Source: Cheilinus undulatus
Taxonomy: Eukaryota > Chordata > Actinopteri > Labriformes > Labridae
Assembly (NCBI RefSeq): GCF_018320785.1
Contig: NC_054869.1
Coordinates: 43,675,789 to 43,739,788, forward strand
Direction of reading: 5' to 3'
Length of the DNA: 64,000 nt
A model generated the notes under the pieces. The model was not told where the DNA came from, made no database searches, and was given only the letters and a program-made list of their open reading frames with translations. Positions 25,501 through 53,525 of this stretch are shown here, piece after piece. Both the position numbers and the translations under genes were made by a program. Every line of letters starts with the position of its first letter. The stretch's first letter is position 1.

Positions 25501-27742
25501 AGTCAGCAATTATACAGGGATAAACACATTTTTTGTCACTGCTAATTAAACATTATGTAACTCATATTTATATCATTTCATACCAGATTTTTTCTTCTTA
25601 AAATGTTTCCTTAAGACAGCATTTGATATGTTTAATGATAATACAGATTACTTTAAAAGAATTAATATCAATAATAAATTGCTAAAACTTACACATGGGC
25701 CTTAATGTCTTAACTTAGGATCTGTTTCTATTCAAGAAACATCTTCAGGTTTCACTTTTGGTTGCAAGTTTAGACAAATCACCCAAACAATGATACAAAA
25801 AGAAAGCAAAAATGTTTTAATTTCATGGCTGTTAAAACATAGCCTGCCATCTGGCAATGTCTTGTAAAGCAGACACTGATAACCCATACCTATCTAAGAT
25901 AAACTATAACACAGCAACCCCCACGTATCTAGCCAGACTCCCACAATTTCCACCTTCTCCAGCCTACTGCAGTATTGACGATCTCCTCCCAGCACCCCTT
26001 CACACAAACACACACTACGCCACAAAAAGCAGCTGCGAGGACTGAGCACATTCCAGACGTGTTGAGTGAAGCAATGCTTAAAATGCCGGCAGACACAAAT
26101 AGAAATGCTGCCAACTACATCACAAAAACATGCATAATAACCAAGCTGAAGGCTTATCTTAAATTCAGACTCAAATTCAGACCTTGCAATTTGCTTTAAT
26201 TTTTAGGGGGCAGCTGTTTTCAATATCTTACCATGATTACATAAAAATCTGATCTGCCATGACAATATTTGGATTTACCAAATCAGATTCCTGTTTTGTT
26301 TTGAATTACCCAACTTAGTCTTGATCCAATGATTACTGATATCTCTTTACAAAATCAACAGATCTTAGGAAATCAAACTAACTGGTAGCCACTATGATAC
26401 CACTTTTTTGTATGTCCAGAAGGCAAACTTTCCCTCAGACTTATCAAATAAATGTAATGTCTTCAGCATTTCCACTTTACTCACCTCTGCCCCGTCCTCT
26501 GCGTCCTGGGTCACCCCGTCTCTCTCCCGGAGCCACCTCAAACCCATTCTCCTCTACCCGGCCTGGAATAAGATTATGAACATAAGTGTCCAATTACTAG
26601 TTTCATTTGGTTTCATTCGATAAAGTCAAGCATGCCAGACGTGCCTTTAAAGGACAGACAACTGTAACAATCTGCCATACATAAAGCAGACAGAAAACAG
26701 GCTCCTCATCACTAAAACATCCTTAATCCCTCTCTTACCTTCACGCCCTCGGCTGATGCCTCTGCCCCTCCGGTTAGACCCCCCACGTCCACGACTGGCC
26801 TCCCTCTCTTGTCCTTTCTTCTCTCTGTTATCTTTTATCTCTGAGGGTCCTCCTTCTTTCCCAAGGCTCCGCTTCTTCCCCACAGTTTCCCAGGAGTTCT
26901 AGCAGATGCACAGCAGAGAATTAGGGTGACTTTAAAATAAACCTACAGTGGTTTGCATGGTTCTTGGCAGAGAGGCTTGTAAATATGAAAAAGGAAAAAG
27001 CAGAGCAAGTGCCGATGAAATTCTATATAAAATCTTACTGTGTCAGAGGTGCTCTCCAGCAGGAAATTGATGGCTCTGTTTACATCTTCGTTGCAGTCAT
27101 GGAGGGCTACCATGCACTCATCTTGAGTCTTCCCAGTAACCTCAATCAGCTGTGAGTGAGCAAAATCAGAACACGGAGCTTTGAGTGTTTTTGCCAGATT
27201 ATTCACTAATGAACATTTTTTATGATAAATCCAGGAAAAATGCCTTTTGTATAGAATAACAGGGATTTATCAATACAAAAATGCACAATCATTACCTGTT
27301 TGACCTTGTCTTCAAAGTCTGCATCATTTTTGTCGTAGATCATCTGGGCTAAACGAATCTGTTCTGCTGTGGCCTAATAAACAATCACACATAAAGAAAG
27401 CACAATTAGAAACAAAGTTTATGAAATACATGGCACCTGGTCTAAAAGAAAAGACTCTTCAACCTTTATGAGAGTCCACAAGATAGAAAATTAAGTTTAA
27501 AGCGGTATCATCTTACTTTTCACTACATGATTTAACCATCATAGTCAGTAGGACAACATAGAATGAAATACACACAATGCTTTAATGAAGCAGGATAATT
27601 CCTTCTGCCTGATCACTGTTCTGTATATAAAATGCTGAGAACCCACCTGTATCTGTTTCTGTGGTTGTGTTGTTTGTGTGGTAGTGGGCAGCGTTTTGTC
27701 CCGAGTCCCTCGGGATTGGTTGCTGACCACTGAAGTCATCAT
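4517..27742 (-). CDS. ubap2: UBAP2, ubiquitin-associated protein 2 (28 coding exons, 1185 aa)
   Basis: Coding exons in transcript order: 27647-27742, 27296-27373, 27039-27149, 26739-26898, 26485-26562, 25354-25417, 25045-25133, 23512-23564, 21548-21612, 21224-21446, 20850-21102, 20587-20724, 20221-20357, 19086-19351, 18177-18420, 16027-16066, 15675-15795, 15396-15453, 15024-15246, 14693-14784, 13948-13998, 13546-13624, 13218-13418, 12111-12281, 8980-9084, 8469-8542, 6848-7039, 4517-4612. All introns read GT-AG and the exons sum to 3558 nt, an open frame; human UBAP2 is about 1119 aa. Order of domains: N-terminus MMTSVVSNQSRG, UBA domain (residues ~50-95), RG-rich stretch (~100-175), the LSETKVFTASSAP motif, the conserved NVQFGALDFGSE block (~505-545), long Ser/Pro/Gln low-complexity part, and the conserved C-terminus ending SPYWAN. 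The start is the first of two adjacent ATGs, as in human. The family binds ubiquitin and RNA and enters stress granules. UBAP2L is the paralogue; the N- and C-termini fit UBAP2 better. Confidence 0.95.
4613..6847 (-). other. ubap2: ubap2 last intron
   Basis: A 2.2-kb intron with no recognised exon, RNA gene or repeat. It was scanned for sequence matching the known C-terminal order of UBAP2, and none is missing. Confidence 0.5.
7757..7980 (+). mobile_element. Tc1/mariner terminal fragment
   Basis: It begins CAGTAGCTTGCAATAGTATTC and continues with the usual terminal region of fish Tc1 elements (TTCACATTACAACCACAAATG). Only this terminal part is present, within an ubap2 intron. Confidence 0.65.
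8137..8214 (-). mobile_element. Solo end of the palindromic 9-bp-TSD element
   Basis: The reverse complement starts TAACTTTGCAAAGCAGATGA and matches the terminal hairpin of the copy at 49159, including the nearby GGCCAGA and inverted ATCCATCTGG. Only the end survives. Confidence 0.55.
10140..11500. repeat. Interspersed 'GGGCTGTCAAA' repeat copy, split by a piggyBac-like element
   Basis: Segments 10160-10462 and 11350-11500 match the first and last parts of related copies at 41895-42377 and 43033-43575 (shared ACTGACTTCCTGTTTGG, GAGACATTAAGGAGCAGTGG and ATTAATGCTG-like end). The 879-bp insert between them is annotated separately. Confidence 0.65.
10467..11345. mobile_element. piggyBac-like non-autonomous element, 879 bp
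   Basis: Flanked on both sides by TTAA (10463-10466 and 11346-11349), the target duplication of piggyBac. Ends are imperfect inverted repeats: CCCTCTGAGACCTAAG on the left and, reversed, CCTCTCAGACTGAAG on the right. The related repeat at 43033-43575 has an uninterrupted single TTAA at the same point. No transposase frame is visible. Confidence 0.75.
13946..14001 (-). other. ubap2: ubap2 exon with tandem NAGNAG acceptor
   Basis: The acceptor of the exon encoding IYGYEDLQMLQSRLPM reads AACAGCAG on the minus strand. Splicing after the first AG gives exon 13948-13998 with an extra Gln; splicing after the second gives 13948-13995. Both keep the frame. The human protein as I recall it reads PAYPIYGY, without the Gln. 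Confidence 0.6.
16653..17988. mobile_element. Possible hAT-type non-autonomous element in a ubap2 intron
   Basis: The left end reads TACCATAAAACCTGGAATAT. The right end, reversed, reads TACCATAGAATTTGGTGTAC. Subterminal 'ATATAAG..GC' and 'GTATAAGCTGCAG' motifs resemble the fish element whose ends read TACGGTATTTTCCGG. I could not find a clean target duplication. Confidence 0.45.
22785..23035 (+). mobile_element. L2-type LINE 3' tail
   Basis: The sequence TTTTTCCTTGCCACTGTAAC, then GTAAATAATTCAACAAAGAG, TGTCTTGAGATAACACTGG and ATTGATTGA at the end, is the 3' end common to many teleost L2-like LINEs. A second copy lies at 46010-46240. Confidence 0.65.
26485..26898 (-). other. ubap2: ubap2 exons encoding the RGG/RG-rich region
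   Basis: Exons 26739-26898 and 26485-26562, continuing into 25354-25417, encode a basic stretch with repeated RGRG, SNRRGRG and GGRGRGR motifs just after the UBA domain. RG-rich regions of this family are arginine-methylated and bind RNA (established knowledge). Both introns inside the block are phase 1. Confidence 0.85.
27039..27373 (-). other. ubap2: ubap2 exons encoding the UBA domain
   Basis: Exons 27296-27373 and 27039-27149 encode a stretch running from AEQIRLAQMIYDKND through the hallmark VTGKTQDECMVALHDCN to the third helix AINFLLES. This is the three-helix ubiquitin-associated fold of the UBAP2/UBAP2L family, at residues ~36-95. Both exons are phase 0 at each end, so skipping either one would keep the frame and remove or cripple the domain. 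Confidence 0.93.
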
Positions 27743-27784
27743 ATACAGTATATACAAAACAATGTATGTACAAAATAGAAAAAT

Positions 27785-30700
27785 CTGTGAAGAGACAAAA
27801 TAAAATCAAATGAGAGTCATATTTAAGGTGGGTGATGCATGAAAAAAAATTCTCAAATTTATCACTGTTTAAATTACAGATGAAATAAATATGGTTATAA
27901 ATCAATACCCAGGAATTTTGTAAAAAAATGTCAAAACTTGTTTTCAACATGTGTTTGTAAACCATACAATCACTGTTATTTTTAAGAATGATAAAACCAA
28001 GATGCACCAAATTTTTTTTAGAAAAATTCGACAGTTTCATTACACAGGCACTCAGGGGAGGAATGAAACATTAGTAGTTATAAGCCAACTCCTTCACATT
28101 ATCTAATCTTCAAATATATTAGCAACATCTCCTTACCACAACACTGCTATTTTTGATGACTGAAAATAAAGTTCCTAATAATGGGTGCCAGTGACTTCTA
28201 TTTTTGTAACTGTGGTACTGAAACAGATGCTAATAAAATTTCTGATAGAAGTATATAAGTTTAAAATTCTTTTGCCATGACAACCCTAAATTGTACAATG
28301 GATTTTGCTGCCATGCGTCTCTCTCTCAAAAAAACAAACAAAAAAAAACATTCATCACATTTAGCTAAACAAACACATCTTTCAATGTTTACGACACATA
28401 CAGAAGATGACACTCAGTTTAGGCCACCCAAGTTTATTCGTTAACCATTTTTTATTCTTGTTAAAAAAAAAATCTAAATTTAATCACCACCCTACTTGAG
28501 GTGTTGTTTAATGTTAAAAATTCTGTTGTTGTTTGTGATTTTTTTCTACAGCCACTTGCTGCCAATATTATCCTATACTTCTGAACTCTAGGATAATGGT
28601 TGCAATATGCTATCTAATCAACAATAAGCCTACTTACACAAATCTCACCAGCTATGGTAACGGAATAAAGAGTTAAACATTTCAAAAGCCAAGTGATGAT
28701 ATCCGATGGTACCTAGACTATACAACGTACTGCTGCTGAATACAGTCAAGAGTGGAAACACATAAATTAGACATTACATCGGTGAGATGACTCGCTCTGC
28801 CACCCCTACCACCCAAGCATTGTGTCACTCTGTGAGGAAACACTGATCTCCTAACCTGGCACGCCAGATGGATTTGTTTCACACATCCATCTGGATAACC
28901 ACTCATACACAGCGTTTTGGAAAGGGCAGAGCCTTTGAAAAAAACCTCAGAGGGTGACTGGATGAACGTCCTGTCTCTCACATCTTCATGAGCCAATCAG
29001 AGCAACAAAACACATGACGTGGCCGCTATCAGGCTTTGCCCTACTGAGAACTAAAGTCTATAGAGAACTGCATAACGCAAACCACAGTGACTGTAGACAT
29101 GTCAGTACACGACTTTTGTCCTTTTTGAAAACAACTCAATGCTGTTCTTTGTTCTTCTTTTAACGAAGACATGTCGTCAAGTTCCGATAAAACTGGCGTT
29201 TTAGCAGCATCCACGCTAACGTCTTCCACCATAATTGCACCAGCCTCTTGTTGCCGCTTGCTTATGTCACGACTCCGCCGCGCCCGAAAGCACTGCCCCT
29301 CGTCACTGATTGGTCATGTCACTTTCTTACGGGGCCCAAACGGTTCAGACAGGAGCTTTGCAAGATGGATTTGCCAGTGAGAAGCACAGAAACGAGCATA
29401 TCCATCTGCTATGCAAGGTTACTGATCACCAACAGTTTAAAGTTAAAGGCATAAATACTCATCCTAATAATGAAAAAGTACAAACAAACCCCAAGATATG
29501 GCTGAAAATACACAGATACACTGGCAACATTTTTTTTTTACCATAACACTGGCCTGGACTACACATTGTGATTTTAGGATATATCAGCATATTTTGGTTT
29601 GCTTCAGCATCATTTGTCAATTGAAAAAATTTAAATGTAGATGCCAAGTCTAGTGCTCTTTAAAAGATAGTTTTCTCTTTAAAAAAAAAAAAAGTAAAAA
29701 AAAAGTAAAATGCTCAGGGACCCCAAGACAATCTATCTGGAACATTTAGTCTAAATGAGGTATTGTCTATTTTTAATGGCATATATCATGTACATGTTTA
29801 CACATTGCAGTAGGCTGTAAATAAAACAACCTGTATGACATTTTGCCAAAGTGGATTTGACTCAGAACTGTTTAATTTCTTTGCAGGGGAAAAAAACAAT
29901 ACTCATTGTTTATGACCACTATGATCTTTGATCCTTATTGCAAAGCTTTTCTTTTATCATACACAAGTTTCAAACTCTGGTATAGTAACAGCCTCAACAC
30001 TCACTGTTTTCAAGTATACCATGTAAGACTACTACCCCATCTGTTGCCCCCCACCTCCCAGTTTATATTTAGACAGCAGAGGGGACTGTCCTGGTGTCGA
30101 TTTACAACCCTTGCTTAGTCTTAGACATTAAAAGAGCAGTGAGCATGCAGTAGTATATGTTAGGTATGAATAAAAACCCAACCGCCCAATTTGGGATTTG
30201 ATCACAAGCGGGAAATGATCATAGTGAAGTCTATACACGCCACCCTAAACGTTGTTCTTAGGGAGCACAACCACCCTACTTTATATCAGATTACATTAAA
30301 TTAACGGTTACTGTGATGGTGGCGATAGTTGCTATACAACCAACTGACAACTTCTGACAACAAACGAGAAAAAGCAGCTGTGGTCATGTCCGGCAATCAC
30401 ATACGGTCTGATGGAAACGTAAACGTAAAGCTGCTAAAACGGCCTCATTCAACGAAACTGAATAGTTACCTTTCAAAAGTGGACTTCAAAATAAGCCTGA
30501 CAGAAATATGAGCTGCGCTGGCTACCATTCACACTAGCGTCAATGTTAGCTTGCGTTAGCTTCAGCAAGGCTAACCGCTCCGTCTTTGTTCAGTCCGACT
30601 GACACACGGTCTGTAACGTCAAAATAACAATCTTCACGTAATATATCAGCAATTAGGCATGGTCATTCAACATTTCGGTCGACAGTTGTACTGTTCGGTG

Positions 30701-31300
30701 GTCCTAACAGACTCGTTAGCAAAATAAATAACCACGAGTACTAAGCAGGAAGATGTATCCCTTTGTGTAAAACCAAGAGAAATGCTAACAAAGCTAAAGT
30801 TAGCAACGGGATACCAAATGAAACGACACACCGCGTGTGACGTTAACATTCGTTATGGCTGTTTTTGAATACTGACGTGAGTGCAAAGGACGCGGTACAA
30901 GTGTTAATGAGCGAAAATGTCACGAATAAAAGTGGGCTGCTTATGTAGAGGTAAGACGTCAGTGGGCTAAATGCCCCGGCATGTGAACGGCCCATCCGCA
31001 TATAATGCAGCACTACAGTGGATACAACAGTGGCTAAAGCTAGCGAGTTTGTTAGTTAGCTAATCACCGAACAAGACGGAAGACTTATCAGATTCGCCCT
31101 TCACTTTTCTTTAAACTTATTCGAAAACTATACGAATTGACGTTCAAGTTGTTTAAATATCTTTAAAATCGACAAAATTGACATAATAGATCTATATTCC
31201 TTCTTTACCTGCTAACACGCTTCGCTCAGCCAGCAGCAGATGCTGTCACGTGACCCACCGCGCCGTTGTTGAACGTTGTGAAGTAGAATCCGCCAATCAA
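27785..31300 (-). other. ubap2: ubap2 5'UTR: non-coding exon 1, intron 1 and the UTR part of exon 2
   Basis: A good splice donor (AGCAG^GTAAAG on the minus strand) places the low end of a non-coding exon 1 at 31209. The start-codon exon runs to 27784, where the acceptor reads TTCACAG, so 27743-27784 is 5'UTR. The cap site is not visible directly but should lie near 31250-31320. Intron 1 (27785-31208) contains the palindromic element at 28852-29421 and otherwise nothing I recognise. Confidence 0.7.
28852..29421. mobile_element. Palindromic element with 9-bp target duplication, 570 bp (best copy)
   Basis: Left end TAACCTGGCACGCCAGATGG; right end, reversed, TAACCTTGCATAGCAGATGG. Flanks are CTGATCTCC (28843-28851) and CTGATCACC (29422-29430), a 9-bp duplication with one mismatch. 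On the minus strand, 29041-29232 is an open frame whose middle reads SSLKEEQRTALSCF. It lies in ubap2 intron 1. Confidence 0.7.
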
Positions 31301-31380
31301 AACCCACCGAGCTAGTCAGATGGTTCAACGCCGTGCACTGACGTGCGCGTTTCAAGGGAGAGTTCGGGGAGCGCGCTTCT
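31209..31380 (-). promoter_or_regulatory. ubap2: ubap2 promoter region
   Basis: This short stretch is GC- and CpG-richer than its surroundings. It holds a perfect palindromic E-box GTCACGTGAC at 31245-31254 (USF/MITF/TFE type) and a CCAAT box at 31293-31297. It lies at the inferred first exon of ubap2. No TATA box is evident, which fits a housekeeping promoter. Confidence 0.55.
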
Positions 31381-32769
31381 CTGTTCCTGGTTGAATGTGA
31401 AACATTTTTTATTGCAAAGTCCCTTTGGTAAGGAAAGGAAGGAACAACCCTAACTTGATTTACTTTTTATTTTTCATTTTTTTCTATATTCATTATTTCT
31501 TTTTTTATTCGAATGCTATTTTCTGCTTTGACTACATGTTTTTAAAGTATTTTTTTCTGTGAGGAATTTTCAACTTTCAGTGATCTCTCTTTCAGGTGAG
31601 CTCGCATATAAAACGTCTTCTGCAAATCGCCTTTAAATTCAATCTCATTTTTTTTTCTTCATTTAATATTTTAGTATTTACTGTGTGCATGCAAATTGAA
31701 TAAAATCTCGACCTCTGTAGATTTATCAGAAGTTGTTTGAACATAATTGTATGGTGGCCCTGAAGGTCAATTGTAAAAACATTCAAGTGAAGACAAAAGT
31801 ATTTCATGAAATGCAAAAACATTTTATGGAACACAAAACTGTTTTGTGAAACAAAACAAAAACAAAGCAAACAAAAACAGTGTATGTCACTACATCATTT
31901 TGTGTGAATTTTTTTTGTGAAGCAAAATGTTTTTTTTAATGCTGTTAATGTTGTTAGGGTTAGTGCAAACTTTAATGGAAAAACTTGACAAAAACGGTAG
32001 CACCAGAACATTGTTTTCTGCAAGTAAACTCATTGCAAGGCATTTGCTGTAAACTTGAAGTGTGACATCAAGAGTCAGAGTCAAGTTGGTTTTAAGGAAA
32101 AATAATCAGATGTATAAACCCAGGAAAAAGGTCTCAAAAATGTGTGCTGATTTGTATTAAAATAAATTCTGACATTTTAGATTAATTACATCAGCAAAAA
32201 AGAAGCCCATTAAGAAAAATTTCAATCAATAACTGGTCTAATACAACCAGAACCTTTAGTGATATGAAAGACACCGGATCAGGACCATTAGGATTCAACT
32301 GAACAAAAACATACTGAAAGTAGCAATTAAATTTAAAATAGCAGCAATTATAAATAGCTTATTTTTTTAATTCTACCAACCCAGTTTTAGTTAAGTCAAA
32401 CAAACACATCAATTTCATATGTTCTGTGTGCAGCATGTTTGTAAAAGCTCCAGAAAAATTTATCTTTCAGACATAACCACACACACACATTTGCATAGGC
32501 ATACTGATGGGCACACCATTCCAAAATATTAATCAATATTATTATCCAGTATATATCAGCCTCTAGTAGAAATGCTTACCACACAGGCCATCAAATATAA
32601 GTACAATATGCCAAAGGCCTCTAGACTCTTAACCCACATTTACTTTAAGAAAGCTAGAAACACTGGTATAAACCTCAATTGCATCTAGAAAACATATTGT
32701 GCATTCAGAAATAGCACCACTTTGGGTAAAATGCATTTCTATGGTGTAAAGGTTACTTCCAAATTGAAA
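31381..32769. other. ubap2-kif24 intergenic region
   Basis: This is AT-rich DNA between the inferred ubap2 promoter and the kif24 3' end. I see no conserved exon or RNA gene. Both neighbours are transcribed leftward, so it must contain the kif24 transcription end. Confidence 0.5.
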
Positions 32770-32796
32770 ATTAAACAACATATTTGGCTGGTTTAT

Positions 32797-32799
<3 letters not shown>
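32770..32799 (-). terminator. kif24: kif24 stop codon overlapping a poly(A) signal
   Basis: On the minus strand the end of the gene reads TTGAATAAAC. The TGA stop is at 32797-32799 and AATAAA at 32792-32797, so they share a base. If this signal is used, the 3'UTR is only about 15-30 nt. I saw no other AATAAA close downstream. Confidence 0.5.
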
Positions 32800-50108
<17,309 letters not shown>

Positions 50109-51959
50109 CTCCTCCTCTTCCTTTTCTTTGTCCTTTTCTGTGTTCTCTCCACCTATGCTGGGTGAGACGGATATTTCATTAGACCTTCTCCATTAGTTCA
50201 TCATATAAAGAAAATTACTGTTCAACTTGAGTAAACACATCAAAACAACTACACACTTTTGCTCACAAGCTCTCAAGTAGCAGCTATTAAGGACACTGCA
50301 TCCTTGCTCTTTCCTCTCCCTCAGTGATTTTCATCTGATGGTCAATGTCTGTTCAGTCACTGTGTCATTACTACCACACAGGACGCTGGTATGATGCTGT
50401 AATCCAACACCCTTTCAGGATGCAGCCAGAGCTGCACGGTGCAGTCATGTCACACATTTCTGTACTGTAGCAAATATGATATATATAGCAGACACAGGCA
50501 TGCAACTGTCGCGTCTTTGACTTCTGCAGTAGATTGGATAGCAGCTGCGATAGTCCTCCCATATCACACTTGAATTAGACCCTCTTTGTACACATGCATA
50601 ATATGAGGCTGTAGTTCATGAGTGTGTTTGTGAAACTGTACACCAACTCCAAGTGGTCGATATTTCCTTCAGGCTTGCCACGATGAGGACATGTTGGGAT
50701 TTGAGTGTGAGCAACTGCTAACTCTGCAAATTGAATTACAAGGGGACAGAGGGTGCAGTTTAAATTCCTCTCATGGTGACTGTTCCTCAGAAAGTAATTT
50801 AGAATAAAACAGAATAAATTATAATGCTTTCATAGTCAATGTGATTTGAAGAAAGGTTGTCAGAATGTTCATTATTTCATTACTTTTTGATACATATTTT
50901 AAAACTAAACTATGTTATTTAATGATCAATTCTATGAAAATGTTCCAGAGCGTTCAAGAAACCAGAACATTTTCATATGACAGACACTGGAGACAATGGG
51001 CCCATCAAAATTGGCAAGAAAGACTCCTGCTTTCTGTCTAAATTGCAGAAATACACTGGTACAAAAACATTTACAACATATTTGCACAACTGTGGGGAGG
51101 GGTTTTATGCCATTAGTGAGTGCAGTGTTCATTTGTCAACTACAACTATGACTGAAAATGTTGTAGCCAACTTTTTTCATGAGGAGGACTAGCTAAAACG
51201 GACCTTTGTGATAAAACTCTCCCAAAATGTAAGTTTAGTTTTTGTCAAGGAGACTAAAACAAGACTAAAATATTAAATTGTTTAAGTTGGATGTTCAAAA
51301 CCCATGATATTTCTTCACTGTGCATGTAAGGCATGTCAGTATTTTTATCAGCATACTTTTTATCAATTAAAGTATTGATAGTGATAAGATAGATGAATCT
51401 GACTGCCTTACATTTAAATTAAATCTAAAATCTGGCTGAATTGATTAGCTAAAAGAGACTAAAAGTAAAGGCTAAAATTTAAGGACTAGACTAAAGTTTT
51501 AAGAGTGAAAATGACTAAAATAGGACTAAAACTGAAAAGAATTTTAATCTCTAAATAATTACCAGTATGAATAAGCCTGTTGTCCATTGAATGTTCCTAC
51601 ATGATTAAATAAGGCAGCATGAATAAGTGAACTATCCACACCTATAAGTGACATTTTTTAAATGTTTTGTAGTTATATCCAAAATGAACAGAGGCATAAG
51701 GAGTGTGTCTTCGTTCAGATAACAGCATTAGGAGTTAAATAAATACGATGTCGTGAAAATAACTACAAATAATTTAAAAATTCCACCCTACCTGGTGCAC
51801 CCCACACCTTTGAGACTGAAAAGAAAAAGTAAATAAAATCGACGGTTTTGTGCTCTGTGAGCACAGAGAACTGACAACGTACATAAATGTTTCACAAACT
51901 TGCTAGCTAGTATTTCCGCACACAGAGCTCGTCTCCATGACGACGTCAACGGTTGAGTT

Positions 51960-53499
51960 AGGACGGTTAACTTTTCCCCCTGAGCTCAAATAAAACTGTT
52001 CAGGAATAAATAGAAGTAATATAAAATGTTATCAGACGTGAGAGCACAAGGACAGCCGGTCAAAATACACCCAGTTCAGCATGAAAAAGGGAGATAATCC
52101 CACAGAGGGCTTAATGCCCACCAGTGAACCTGCTAAGACAAAAAGCCTTCTCAGGATAAACCATTAAAGCATTTGGTCCACGGACCTAACAACACCGTGT
52201 ATGCTGAGATGACAGTTTAGCAAACCACGGAAATGTAGTCTAGTTTATGAATAAAAAGAAGGAGTTATTACTGCTAATACTACACTTATTTTACATATTC
52301 TCTAGGCTAAATTATATATTCTAACGGCTTGTGGTGTAGAAATTAAGTCCAATAAAATATTATCCTAAATTTGACTTTTAATTTAAAAAAAGGAACTATT
52401 ACACCTTAGTACATATAATTTAGAAGCTATATCAATTAAAATTTTTACAAAAACATGCTTTACTTTAAGCGTTTCCCCCTTTTAGTAAATCACTTTAATG
52501 ACACACTCTTATATTTTTTTCTTCCTGACAGACTGTTTTGTAATGTGTATTCAAAAACCTAAACTACAAATAAGCACGTTTGAAACTTGTCAATATCCTC
52601 TGCTACGAATTTAAGAGGAAGAAAATTAAAAGTAGGAACCATCTCTTCAGCCCGTGTTTCACTGGGGACGGCATTATAAGAAACTCACAACATTGGCTGT
52701 ACCTCAAATCAAGCCAACTGCCGGTTTCCTTGAAACGCTGTCAAAAAGTACTTTGTCGTTTGTATCTTGTTACCCGTTTAAATTTTCAAAGCATATCGTT
52801 TTTTTCGCCAGAGTATATGGGTTTGTAAATTTTATTTGAATTAAGTCCTTTTTGCCTATGAATTTGTTGCCGAATTAGCACCACAAGCCTCTGGTTTAGA
52901 GGCTTTATAAGATCTTCTCAGTGACAGACTGCTATGAAAATAAGCCACATAACTTGGAGTTGATTTCTAGTGTGAGAGATATAAACAGCCGCCTTGAAAG
53001 GTTGGTAGATTTTATGGTATGTTTTCTAAGATAATAATATGCCAGTGAATAAGCTGCCATAATAATGAAATTCTCCCTCACATTGATGCAGTTTTCACTT
53101 AAACGCCTCTTAACCCTTTTAGGGTTTCCTAAGTTGTACCTTGGTGCCAGAAGATATATTAGAAGATATATTGAGCTATTCAGATGTGATATATTATGAA
53201 ACGAGGTTAAGATTAAGACATGCACTTTATATTGATATAGTTTGTGTTCTTGATTATTTCACAATCTGATTGTTTATTGTGCATGCTGACATTGTGCAAC
53301 TTCGTAAATGTGCCTGTGTAACATTTTGGATCTGACCCATGTGAATTTGACTTGGCTTAAAACGTGTGGTAATGGAAAGTATCCAAGTACAGAAAACATG
53401 ATAATCTTAGTCTGGATAAGCCCCACTCCTGACTCTCTGTTTTGCTATCAGTCACATAATGTAGGAGATGATTTTCATTTAGACTTTGTATTTATCTAG
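51960..53499. other. Divergent kif24-rfesd intergenic region
   Basis: About 1.5 kb of AT-rich DNA separates the kif24 promoter (leftward) from the rfesd start (rightward). It must contain the rfesd promoter and possibly a non-coding first exon, but I cannot place either. Confidence 0.45.
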
Positions 53500-53525
53500 G
53501 TAACCTGTAATAGGAAGTTGTCAAC

